Shown: piece by piece, positions 11,650 through 24,300 of the stretch
How positions within the stretch are numbered: position 1 is the stretch's first letter
How the letters are laid out: every line of letters begins with the position of its first letter
Assembly (NCBI RefSeq): GCF_003286085.1
Contig: NW_020825288.1
Coordinates: 15,438,001 to 15,502,000 of the forward strand
Origin: Drosophila persimilis
Taxonomy: Eukaryota; Arthropoda; Insecta; Diptera; Drosophilidae
Direction: 5' to 3'
Length of the DNA stretch: 64,000 nucleotides
Program-made: the position numbers and the translations under genes
Notes under the pieces: model-generated
What the model was told of the DNA's origin: nothing
Databases searched by the model: none
Seen by the model: only the letters and a program-made list of their open reading frames with translations

Positions 11650-13197
11650 ATGTTTGCCGGCGAGATCGGCATGCAGCATTTTGATCGCCAATTTGTGGCG
11701 GGCCTGCTGAAGAAATTGCTGCGCTGCCCAAAATGCCACAGCGACTATGCCCTCAAAAGTGCTAAGGGATACGGTAAGTGTTTTCTCTGAATTAACTATT
11801 TGATTAGTTTTCGTGTTAGTTGGGAAGCTATTGAAAAGTATTTTTTTGTGTGCCTGGGTGCGTGTGGGTGCCTGGCGCCCATGAGCATGTATGTGTAGCG
11901 TCTGTTTGCCGAGTGATAAAAGTCTAGCCAGGAAAAAGCCAACATAAAAACCGCTGCGTACAAAGTTGCTTTCTTAAAAAGCATTTAATACACACATCCA
12001 TACACAAACATGAACATATAGCTGTTGATATATATATGTATATGTATATACATATGTACACACGCTCTAATATTTCCAGTGGAAAGGGGAAGCGCATTTA
12101 ACAGTTGCGTGGAATGTTGCCGAAGAACTTCGTGCTCGGCATCAATATATGTGTATATGCATGTTTCGTTCCAGTCTAGCTACATATGTATGTACATATG
12201 TAGAAAAAACCCACAAATAATTCGCGATATTTTCTTTCTGAGTGGGAAAAAAATTCAAGTCCCGTTCCCGTGAAATGAAAATATAGAATTGCCTAATTAA
12301 TAAATTCAATATTTTCCCTTGAAACGCATAGCATCTCAAAAAGCAAAAAATACATCTTAGCGGAAAAAATGCTGAGCCGGCAGCACATTTACCGTTACAC
12401 ACATATGCGTCGTTTCTCTTTGTGGCGATCTTCTAAACATTTTTCGCTTATCTTTGGCAGAGAACCACCGTCCCTTCCTGCTGCCCTGCGGCCATAACCT
12501 GTGCGAGAACTGCCTTAAGAACGGCGAAAAACTGCATTGCGCCGTTTGCTCGGAGCCGGCGCCGCCGACCATTAACGTACAGGATTTGAAGGCCAGCTCC
12601 GGCTTGCCGTACCAACTGGACTACCATGTGATGGGGGAGCTGGCTGACTTGGAAAACATGCCCCGTTCATCGGCGAGTCATCAGCAACAGGTGACGCAAA
12701 GCTTCGAAGTGTGCGTCAAGTCGAAGTGCTGCGAGTGCATCAGCAGCGTGGCCACGCGCCACTGCAAGCAGTGCAACGCCTTGTACTGCAAGGGCTGCTA
12801 CGAGGCAGTGCACAAAAACAGTCGCGTGCTGAAGGCGCACGCCTTCAAGTCCGTGAAAGAGCCCTATAATCCACATAGGCGCATGTTTGTGGGCAGTGAC
12901 GTCTTCCTCATGCCCTTCCAGATGAAGTGCAAAGTCCACCTCACGCAATACAACACCTACTGCCGAGCTTGCAAGATAACCATCTGCGGAGAGTGCGCGG
13001 GCAGTATTCACGCGGGACACAAGGTCCAGCAGCTGTCGGAAATAGTGAGCACATTCCCCTCCTGTTAATCCGCTGCTAATCGCTCTGTTGTTCCCTTGCA
13101 GAATCTCCGCTCTGTATCCGAGATACCGGCCTGCAAGCGCTCCCTGGAATCTGCGCTGCGCAACATCCACAACGGCCAGGCGGTGAGTACACACTAG
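11650..13197 (+). CDS. TRIM-like protein: RING plus two B-boxes
   Basis: Exons 11650-11773, 12461-13044 and 13102-13197 (phases 1 and 0) give 267 residues if the last frame is read to its stop. A C3HC4 RING (Cys26, Cys29, Cys51, His53, Cys56, Cys59, Cys68, Cys71) is split by the first intron. A first B-box follows (about 126-170, with CKQCNALYCKGC), then a second (about 197-230, CKVH then CRACKITICGEC and HAGH), then a short helical stretch that would begin the usual coiled coil. This is the order of tripartite-motif E3 ligases. The coiled coil is cut short: after NGQA the frame meets a strong donor (GCG|GTGAGT at 13182/13183) and then a stop at 13195. Either the protein ends with VSTH, or more exons exist that I cannot see. 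I do not recognise a gene name. Confidence 0.82.
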
Positions 13198-13203
13198 TCA
13201 GAT

Positions 13204-13209
13204 TTTATT
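13204..13209 (-). terminator. Polyadenylation signal of the chitin-binding gene
   Basis: AATAAA on the minus strand, about 155 bases past the stop at 13363. Cleavage would fall around 13185-13190, inside the last codons or 3' end of the TRIM-like gene on the other strand, so the two transcripts probably overlap tail to tail. Confidence 0.5.
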
Positions 13210-13362
13210 TCACTATCGCTATAGGTCTGTCTGCATATACGATTCGTTTACGGCTAGCTATTTACAGTAGGTACTTGCTTGCTAAGAATAATTTAAGGCA
13301 TACGATTCTCATTACGAATATGGCAAGCTTTTGCTCCGCTCTCAACGGGGGTCCTCTCATAA

Positions 13363-16300
13363 TCAGGCACTGGGCTCCTTGATGGGCATCAGCTGGCCCG
13401 TGTCGCCATCTGTTTTGATCTCAATCACCTCCAGCTTCTCGACGCTTACTCTGGTGGTCTCCTGCTTCTGCTCCGCCGCCTTGGTGTCGCGCAGACTCTG
13501 CAGCTTGTCCTCCTGTTCCTGCTCCTCGCTGCTCTGCAGGGCCGTCGGCTCCACGTCAAAGTCAGCGTCAGCGTCAGCCTCTGGTTGCGGCGTGGAAGAC
13601 ACGACTATGGGCCTGAGCACAAACGATTGCTGCGTGTCCTGAGTGCTGGTGGTGGCCATCACAGTGGTGGGCGTCTGGTCGAAGGTGTCGTAGGAGCCGC
13701 GCTCCGAGATATCATCGATCTCGTCATCGATCAGCAGATTCCTCTCGGAGCTCTGCTCGTACACCTGGGCATTGATGCCGCTGCCATGCTTGGGCGATGG
13801 CTTGTGGTTCTTCGGCATCGCCGGGGTGGACGGGGCCTCCACGGGCTTCTCTGCCTGCTGGTTGGTCTTGCGCTGCTTCTCCTGCCGCATCTTATCCTCC
13901 ATTTCCTGGAACTTCATGGCCAGATATCTGCAAGGAATCGGATATTAATCTATTTTAAGCTTAAAAACACAACCATCTCTCACTTGTCCACAATGGGTCC
14001 GTTGTAGTCCTCTGGGAACTTCGGATTGAAGGGCAGTATGTACTTGTAGAGGCGCTCGTTCAGCACATACAGCTGCGCCGTTGTCGAGCATTTCACATTG
14101 AACCACCAGTCGCAGGTGAGGGCAATCTGTGGAGGAATAGCAGAAGCGTAAGGAATGTATTGCCGATTTCTACAGCTAGCCAGATCCCACCTGACTGAAG
14201 ATGGTTCCATTGGGACACAGGAAGGAGGCCTTGCCCCCGTTGAGATCGCAGTAGTGCCACACCTGGCAATTGGTCTCTGGATCGCCGAAGAACCCCTTGT
14301 AGCGTTGCTTGGTGCACTCGAAGCTGGTCTGCGGTATCACCGAATAGTTGGGATAATCGATGCCAGCCCGCCCAGTGCTCGGGCCTGGATGTTTGTCTGA
14401 AAGGAAGATCATCTTTGATCAAGTCTGTAATGAGAATTCTGTGGCAAGCACTCACTTGGTCCCTTATCGGAGCCTGTGGCTGGGGCGTGATCCTCTCCGC
14501 TGTCCGTGTTGTAGTCGTAGTCGTCGTGGGAGGAGCTGCTCTGCTTCGTCTCGTGATGCTGCGGCGGATTGTGGGCAATGGTCTGGGTCTGCTTGAGGTT
14601 CTGGAGAATGCGAATCAGCGTCTTGATCGAGTTGTCAATGTTGTCCGGCGTCAGGGTCTGCGGCAGGTGGTTGCTGGCCTGCAGCTTGTGCAGGATCTCA
14701 GCCAGCGAGGAGGTGCGTATGTCCGGCAGCTGGTCGTCATAGACGGCGGGGTGTCCCTGAACGGCTGGCGTCAGTGGAGGACGCTCGTGGGCGTACTGGT
14801 AGACGGGCTTCAGCTTGATGGGCGTCACAGTGGAAGGCTCTCTGCTGGCCCCTTCACTGGGCGGAGGCGGTGCCGCCGACTTGGGGGCTTTGCTGGACAC
14901 ATAGACGTACTTGGGCGTGATCTCAACCGTATGACTGGGCGTGGGCGAGGGCGTGGTCACGTAGATGGGTCGCCGGGTGGCCTTGTAGGTGTGCACCGGC
15001 TGCAGCCGCAGCGTTGGCTGCTGCTTGTAGAGCACCGCCGGCCGAGGCGTGGATATATCGGGATGGAGGTGGAGGCTCGGTCCAGCCGGTTGGTGTTCCG
15101 TATGCGGCGCCATTGTGGTCACCAGGATGTAGGCATGCTGCAGATGAGGCGGCCCTACCTGGGACGGCTCGTGTGGATGCTGCTGCTGTTGCTGCTCCTC
15201 CTCCAAAGACTGTCTGGGTCCGTCTATCAGGTAGTCTATGAATTGTGGCGGTGCTGGGGAGCTAAGGACAATCGATTCGTTTTATGATTTGTAGGCAATC
15301 GATTTGAATCAAACCATTTCATGGATCGCAAAGGAGGCTTTCAGTTAGAGGTTAGCAGAATGAATTGGGTCTGAGGTATGACATGTCATTTATGGATTTC
15401 GATCAGCGGTTGTGTTGAACTTGGGGCGGGATATTGTGTGTTAAGCGAAACGAGGAGTCATAAATCATAAAGAATGATAATCTAAATCTATTCGATTGCG
15501 ATCCGATCATTATTATAGCATTTTTATGGACCCTCTATTCATAAAAGGTAACACATCCTAATAGAACTTACTACTGCGGCTATTCGAACACCTGGTTTTC
15601 AAAAACTTTGAATTCTATATAGCTCTATAATGCTATAGGCCTTTTGAGGCCATACACAGATCAAGCTAATGCAACCTGTGGCTTTTTCTACGACATTTTA
15701 TTTCATATAAAGATTTATTTACTTTTAATTTAAAATTCAAATTTTTATACCGAATTCTGGCTCTTTAAAAAATCTCTAAAAATGTTTAGCGTTTTGTATA
15801 ACGTGTGCCGCGAATCCAAACGATTTTCTGCTATAGTTAAGTATTTGCGTCACCATCATCAAATGGTTTTAAGTAAAAAGTAAATACAATTCTATGCAAT
15901 TTTTAGCCTTTACTAAGAGCCATTGATGCTAAAAAAGTCAAGACTTTTCTTGTTCATCATTTTATAGGCAAATGCTATCCGATAGTATCGATAAAGGCAC
16001 GCATATAATATTTAGTTGTTCCAAGCACAACAAAACACGGAAAACTTTCCCTCTCTAAGGAATTACAATAATACAGTCGAACTTCCTCTCAAATTCATAA
16101 TATATAATTAATTTTTCCAGAATATAGCCTTGCTGTTAGATAGAAATCATCGTTGTATGGAAGTCCGTAATAAAGAAGTTCGACTGTATTTACAAATTCC
16201 TTGAAGAAGAAAACATCAGATCGTACGAGTACCAAACCCTAATTGACTTTTGATCTAAAACTCGAAATTATTACACTAACATCTGCCCTTTCCACTCTGG

Positions 16301-18299
16301 ACTTGGCCATTTCCACCTTGGAGAAGGCGCACAATAATATGTAGACATTCCTTTGCCTCCCTACTTACCCGAGCGGCGCTTCCTTAACGAATTCGTGCCG
16401 CGGTGGCTGTGGCTGTGGCTGGGGCTGGGATTGGGACTCCGACAGCGACTGCTCGTTTACATGGGCCAAGAGGGCGTGCAGTGGAATGTGCAGCACCTGT
16501 TGACCAGCGGCCGCATCCGGACGCACATACAGCGCGTCGTACTTGTGTGGATGGTGGCCCTGGCTCTGGGACTGGGTCTGTGTCTGTGTCTGGGTGTGGG
16601 ATGGCTGATTGGGATGCAGATGAGGCGTGTGTTGCTGTTGCTGCTGTGCTGGTGGTGGTGGGTGTGGTTTCCCAGCTAATGTATTGCTTTGCGCTGGCCG
16701 AGCCGGATGATGGAAGTCGTAGTGTTGCTGCTGCAGTTTCTGGTGTTTCATGCGTTGTTGTAAGTAAAGCACATACTTCTCCTGGGGCGTCATGTGCCCC
16801 GGACTCTGACTCTGGCTCTGATGGTGATGCTGATGATTCGGATGATTCTGATTGGGGTTCGGATGATGGCTACCGCCACCGGTCGAGTGGGGCGGTGGGG
16901 GGGCCATGTTGAAGTAACTCTCGTACTTGCTGACATGCCCGAATGGCGGCGATTTTTGATGGATTATCAGTGCGGTTTTCGAGGCTGAACGTTGGCCTGT
17001 CCCTGTCCCTGGCCCTGGCCCAGTGTCGCCGCCAGAGGCGTCAGCGTTGGATGCGGATGCGGATGCGGATGCGGATGCTGGCTCGCTGTAGACACTGTAG
17101 CCAATGCTGTGGGTGGTTCATGCAAAGCGTTATGGTTGGGTTTGAGTGATGTCATTGTGGTTGTTGGTTGGGTGATTGTAAGAACGGTACCAAGCCCCCC
17201 CCCTCCCCCCTACCTCTGCCCGTTCGTACGTTTTGTGGCCGACAGATTTTTGAGCCGCGCCCGGCGGCTACTTATGACATGAATTTGCCATTTGACAATT
17301 ACTACAAGAACATAAGGCCTCCCCAGCCCCCTGTTGCCCATGGCAACCGCCACATGTGGTACATCGAACTGCAATTGGGGCCCCCGATCTTGCGACATTT
17401 TCGTCGATTCTCACACGAAGATGTGCGATGGAGGGGGAATGGAGACACGGAGACGGAGGCTGCTTGTGGATTGAGTCATTGCATTTAATGCAATTGATTT
17501 TTCTGCCCAAGGGCATTGCACATGCAACGTCTCTGGCGTCTGTTGCGGCCGCAATAATGATGTTGCTGCCGGGTGGCTGATGCTGTCCGAGATGTCGTCT
17601 GCACCCAACGTGTTAGGGTATCTGTGGTGCGTTGCACTCGGTGGAGTGCAGCTCCCCACCGAAAATGGCAACACTTTTAATTGGTATTCTACATGCGGCT
17701 CGAAGCGCATCACATCACGAGATAGTTGAGTGTGTGTGGGCGCTTGAGGGCGTGGCTGTGAGAACAGAGCCCCCAAACAGCCATGCTGGGGAAGCCATGC
17801 TCCGACTTACATTTTGGTCGCCTCGACTTTCACACAGAGAGGAAGACTCTTTGGCTAATAAATCTTACCTTGGTGTTGGCTGTGCCTGCCGTTGCTCCTC
17901 CACTGGCTCTTGTTGCTGCTGCTCCTCGGAAGATTGCTGCTCTGGTGAGGCAACTCCAGCTGCCTCGACTGCTGCATAATCCGTAACGATTTGTGTTTGA
18001 TGGGAGTTTTTATGCGGCGCTGCATCTTCGAAGACAATTTCTGGCTTGTTGTTGTTGTAATTGATGGTATTGCCATTATGCTGCTGCTGCTGCTGCTGCT
18101 GATCATTGTTGTTGCTGGTGCCCACTGGCGTATAAATAATGGGTACAAACTGTCCCGGCAATGTGTTCTGCGCTGTAAACGGTGTTAAATTGATTTTTGA
18201 TTGTTTGCCACGCTGTCGATGGTGATGGTACTGCTGCGACGATGCCACCAAACCAGAAGACGATACTATCTCGTACTGTGGCTGCTGCTGTGGCAGATA

Positions 18300-18330
<31 letters not shown>

Positions 18331-21300
18331 TCCTTCTGTGCTGGCAACGGCGGAAAATGCTGCACCGTCTTGTGCTGTGTGTGTGTGTGTGTGTGTGTGT
18401 ATAAATTATGAATTTGATGATTATTTCTGCTTATTTATGCTCTACGGAATCAAATACTGCCTTGTCTACTTGCCTTGTGCGTCGGGTTCAATGGCTTGTA
18501 GGCTATAAAAGTGGCGCCCGAATCCGTCAGCGGCGGCTCCTTTCCCTGGCCAGGTGGCGGATGCGGATGCTGATGCTGGTGTGGATGCGGGTGCGGGTGC
18601 TGATGGCTGCCTATGGCCAGGGCATGATACACTTCGCCTGCACCCGACTGATAGTGCGCCGCATGGTGGTGATGGTGGGGATGTGGCTGGTGTTGCTGCT
18701 GATGCAGATGCTGCTGCTGCTGCTTCTGCTTCTGCTGCTGCTGCTGCTGTGGCATGTAGGCCAGCGGCACGGGTATACGACCAGCTGAGGGCGCCTGCAG
18801 CTGTGCCCCGCCAGCGGACGCCGAATGCTTGGCGGCATACTGCTGATTGATGGGCAGCTCCGGTGCCGGCAGATAGAAGGCCATGTAGGGTATCAGGCGA
18901 CGACTGCGCTCCGAGGCGCTCAGCTGCGAGTCGCCCAGAAGGTCGCTGCTGTTGCTGTTGCCTCGACTGTGCCTCTTGCCATTGTCTGGGATGGGTCCTG
19001 CAGGACCTGCTGGACCCGCCGCTTGGTTAAACGGCACAAGGCAGGCAGCTGTAAGGTAAAAGAGTAGACTATTAGTGCTCTCCCTTATTGTTTTTTGGGG
19101 ATTATCGGGGATTTTTTGAAGAGAAGTTAAGGCAACCAATAATTAAAAATTTGTCAAAATATTCGTTCTGTATTTGCTCATGTTCGTATGACACCATCCG
19201 TTAAGTCGGTGCGGCTGGACATAAAGACCTTATGGGGGAAAGCTTCTGCTCTCGCTTGCTGGTAGCAGCAGAGCACAAAATCCACCAATTTTACGGTTTG
19301 TCTCATGCTATCTTTGTCTTGCAGTCTCGGTTGAATATACGACGATAAGAAGAGAATGTCAACATAAAGACAAAAACTACGCAGCAAAGTAGAGCGAGAG
19401 AGAGATAGAGTCCCGTTTGTTATTCTCCCACCCTCACTAGGTCGAGATCGAGAAGCCGTCTCGGTCGATTGTGCTGTTGTTTTTTAGAGAGAGCCATAGA
19501 GCGCAGAATAGAAGGAATTGCGGAGAGAGAATTATACTGAATTATTTGCGAGAGCATTTAAAGCAAAAGCTAAAAGCAAAAGCTACATATAAGCAAAAGC
19601 TGTTAGATAAAATGAGGATCAAAATGGCTTTCTATTTGTTTTGTATATAAAAAAGAGCTGTGTAAATGTTCCAGTTTAGGACGAGGATTGATATGAAATA
19701 TATATATAATATCGTGGTGGTTACGGAATGAATCAATGCCGTCGGTTGCTCGCAAAAAACAGGAAAGAAGTGAGACTCTTTCTGTTCCTCTTGCGTCCAA
19801 AAGGTGCTAAAAAATGACAAAAAGATTAAAGTAGGAGATTTTTGACTTCGATGGAATGAAAACCAACTACGGAGAGAAAACAAATACTGCTGAAATGAAG
19901 AGCCTGCAAGATAGAGTTATTCATAGATAAGGACATGGCCATGGTTGGGCCCTTAGGTCATCCGCTGGTTTTGGAAATTTGGTTTTCTTGGACAGAGCAA
20001 TGTTATCTATCGATAACTCATAGAAAACCTCCAGCAAAGATTCGAAAAACTCGGGATAGAAGATAGTTTATCAGTGGACAAAAGCTCAAACGCCACCCTT
20101 TAGCGTTTCCAGATACTGTACGCAGGACAATAGGCATCTCAGGGCCTACTGATGGACTGTCGTTCGTTTCGAAACACTCTCCCCCATCGGGCAGGCGGCG
20201 GGGAGAAAGTATTGTTTAGTTTTGGTTTGTAAATCAGTAATCGTTGGTGGATCTGTCCAAATTCATTGTTGACACCGTTTTGTTTGAGCGACTTTTTTGT
20301 TCTGTTTTCTTTTTGTGTTTCGCCTCAAACACCTACACACGCCTCGTACGTTTGTTATTTTGTCAAAATTTCTGGACTCGTATAGTAGGAATATTTCGTC
20401 AGCTCAATTAATTACATCCATTGAAATTACAAAAATTTGTGAAATCAACCAACGCTAAGGTAAGTCGATGCAACGTCGTGCAGCCGATGGCACTCTACAG
20501 CACAGCCCTAAAAACCCTTTCCGATAGTTGGGGGGAAAAAAAGACCAAAAGACACGCACGCCCAGTCCCCGCCCCGCCCGAGAATCGGTATCGCCCTAAG
20601 AAGAAGAAGGAATCATGTCAAAGTTCAACACCAGCGTGAGCGGACGCCAGCTGAGCACGAGGTCCTCGGACGTGGATGCCCTGGCCCAGCGCGGCTACAA
20701 TGTGGGCCACAAAATCGGCGAGGGCTCCTATGCCACGGTCATAACAGCGGGCTACTCGGACGACTCGGGGCACGGTGTCAATCTGGCCTGCAAGATCATC
20801 GACAAGGCCCGGGCGCCCACGGACTTTGTGAACAAGTTCTTTCCGCGCGAGCTGGATATCCTGACGAAGATCGACCATCCGAACATCATCCAGATCCACA
20901 GCATCCTGCAGCGCGGGCCGAAGATCTTCATCTTCATGCGGTTCGCCGAGAACGGGGACCTGCTGTCGCACATCAAGAAGATGGGCCCCATCGAGGAGAA
21001 GCAGTCGAAGATCTGGTTCCTGCAGATGGCCAAGGCCCTGCGGTACCTGCACAACATCGACATCGCCCATCGGGACCTCAAGTGCGAGAACATCCTGCTG
21101 TCGAAGCGCCTCAACATCAAGCTGGCCGACTTTGGGTTCGCCCGCTACTGCCGCGACGACGGCGGCATCGAGATGAAGTCGGACACGTACTGCGGCTCGG
21201 CTGCCTATGCCGCTCCCGAGGTGGTCTCCGGGCGGCCCTACGACCCGAAGCTGGCCGATGCCTGGTCGTTGGGGGTCATCCTGTTCATCATGATGAACGC

Positions 21301-24300
21301 CAAGATGCCCTTCGACGACAGCAACCTGACCAAGCTGCTGGAGGATCAGCGCAACCGCAAGTTCGCCTTCCGTCGCAAGCTGCAGGACAGCATCACGGCC
21401 CCGGCCAAGGCCACCGTATCCGTGCTGCTGGAGCCGGAGTCGGCCGCCCGCTGGAACCTGCGCGAGATACTCAAGTGCGCCTGGCTGCGCAGCGTCGATC
21501 AGCCCGAGACAGCGGACCCCTAGGTGGTGCCTTGGAGCGTGCGTGTCGATTTCACAGATCAATAGTGTATTAGATAGATAAATTCCTTGGTATTTATCCG
21601 ATTATCAGATCAGGCCATCCATCCCTATATCCTCCTCCAAAATGTAATGTCTCTTAATGAAACAATAGTCCAGTAATAGTCCAATCTCTGGCTGCCTTTG
21701 ACTTTTACTCGTACGAAAAGCCTTCCAAATTCCAAATTGTGCAATCGATGCCAGCCCCGTCGAACCCCCCACAATTAAGAGACCCCAGACCCAGAGCCAG
21801 AGCCAGAGCCAACGAAGCCTAACCACACAGCACTCTGGCGGGTTGCTGTCATAACCCGCAACCGTAGGAGAGAGAGAAAAAGAAACCTATTATAAAATAG
21901 CATTAGGTAAATTTTCAAAGCAAATTTTTCTTGCATCTTTCCCTCTCTCCGTGTCGTCGTCGTCGTGGTTTATCGTGTGCATTGTGTGCCACACTCTTCT
22001 CCCTGGGGGTTGGGGCTGTGCTTAGTGAGGCACGACGCCATCGAAACATCGGCCAAGGCAGGGGCCCAAGGAGAGGGGCGCACCACCGACAATCCGGCAG
22101 CAAATGATTTAGTTGTTTATTAAATAATTGAATGGTTGAGTAAACCTTAGTTCTTAGTACAAGAATGGAAGTACTTCCGCTCTTTTAGCCCTTTGCGAAA
22201 ACAATCCATACTATTACTGAAAAAAGCAATTGCAATGCATTACAACCCTTCAAATTGTGGTACATCTTACGACTTGTAGGGAGCCTAGGGAAAATAATTT
22301 AATTATAGTTGAAATCGCAGTTGTGGGGGCTACTGTATAAAAATATACAATTTATCTCTTACGGTATATCGATTCTAAACAGCTCTTTTTTGGCTACTCT
22401 CTCTGCGATCTACTCCCTTTCTGGAGCTGCTCTTTGTGCTATCTACTCTCTCCTGCTGCTTCTGGTGCTGTTCCGTTCTGTCTGTTAGGTGGTCCGCTTA
22501 CTCTCTTTCGGGTCTTTTTTTACGCTCAGTACAACTGAGAGCGCTTTGACGCCATGTTTAATGCGAGAGAGAGAGAGAGAATAACGAAGTTTGCCGAAGA
22601 CCCGAAAAGAGAGCGCGTTGCGGGAGCGGAGCACCTTGTGTAATTTCAACACGGTTCTAACGCTGTTATTGGTCTCTGCTGATGCTCTTTCAATGGCCCA
22701 TTCCTTCTTATATACAGTACCAGACTTAAGTGTTGGCACAGCAATAACTTTTTAGTTTACTCGTGTTACTCTCTAGAGTCCGCTGGCTCTGGCTCTTCGC
22801 GTCGCGATATAATCATCTCTGGCTGATAAGAAAAGCTATCGTATCGACATGCCATTACATATTTCTATCCACCGACACGGAGTTGCGCTTTTGCCGCTAC
22901 CATGAGACAGTGGTATCCCGATCTGGATAAGAGGCCTTTCGTGCCCTTGCAGCCTTAGATTTTTTTTGCCAAAAGCCAAAGTATCTTCTGAAGCATAATT
23001 CTAGATAAATTCCCAAAAATTCGGCTGAATCTCTAACCCAAAAATGTTCTCAAGAAGTGGTATCAAAAGGTGGGATACTTAGCTTCTTGTGAAAATATTT
23101 CCACCCGAAATTCAAATGGAGCGAATATGAGTTATAATTTGATTTGATTTGATATTAGTTTTGGAGCCGTCTCTTTGAACCAAATGCCTATGTTGCATGT
23201 GTGGCATGTGCTGCAAGCTGCAGACTGTGGCTGAGGCTGCCATGGCGACCAGCAACAAACTCTCTAGACTTTGAGAGTCAGGCCACGACTGTGGAGACAA
23301 CACAATAAGTGTCCGAAAGTACGAAGCCAAATCAGAGCTGTGGGGCAGATAATTTGCATTGCATGGAGCATGGAGCATGGAACATGGAGCGGGTGGCTTA
23401 AGTGGCAGCTTGGATGGGGTGCACTTTGCATGTGACATGTGCGATACAGTGTCCACCCACTGGGGAGCATTGCCTTTGCCAAAGTTTTGCCTTTATTTTG
23501 TATCTATCGAAATGGCCAGCCGCCACAGCTCTCCGCTTCTAATTCTGCTTCACGTTTGTTGTTTTGTAGCTTTTCTTTATTGTCAATATGTTTTCATTTT
23601 ACGACTCTTTTTCATGGGTTTCTGCTGCCAATCTCCGGACTCCCCGGGGAAGACCTGTGCACCTGTGCACCTGTGCAGCTGTCCGTATCCGTATCCGCAT
23701 CCGCATCCGTATGCGTATGCGTATGCATATCCGTAATGCAATTTTGCATTAATTAATATAAGTTGTCTGTGGCACGGACTGTGGCACGGACCCTGGTCCA
23801 TGGTCTCGTATGCCTGCGGGCACTAAAATGTTTTGTGATGGCTCATCTGCCATCTGTGGATGCTGCTGCCGATGCTCCGGCCAGTTCCAGTTTCAGTTTT
23901 CGAGTGGCGTCTCTTTCCCGAGTGGCTCGTACGGAATTAATTTTGAGGCAGCGTGTCGGATTTATGATGCCTCTTCTGCCTGCGTTGCAGTGCTGCAGCC
24001 ATGACTAGAGCTTATTGGAGCTGCCTCTTGGCCTTTGGTTGCAGATAGTTCCGGCCTGGATAAATCCTTTCAAAAAGGTGGACATTTTATCTGTCACTTA
24101 CGCATATTATAATACCCTTTTTGCAAGCACAAAATAAGGAATAGCCGCAATGCCTTTGGAGATCTATAGAGTTTCCTTTCCACTTTCAGTCGGATCTTTC
24201 TTTGAAGCGGAGAAAGAGAAAGGCATCTCTGTCCAATGGGATGTTTCTCTGAACTGTAGAGACCATATAAATAGGTCCTTCATAAGTGAAAACCTCTTAT

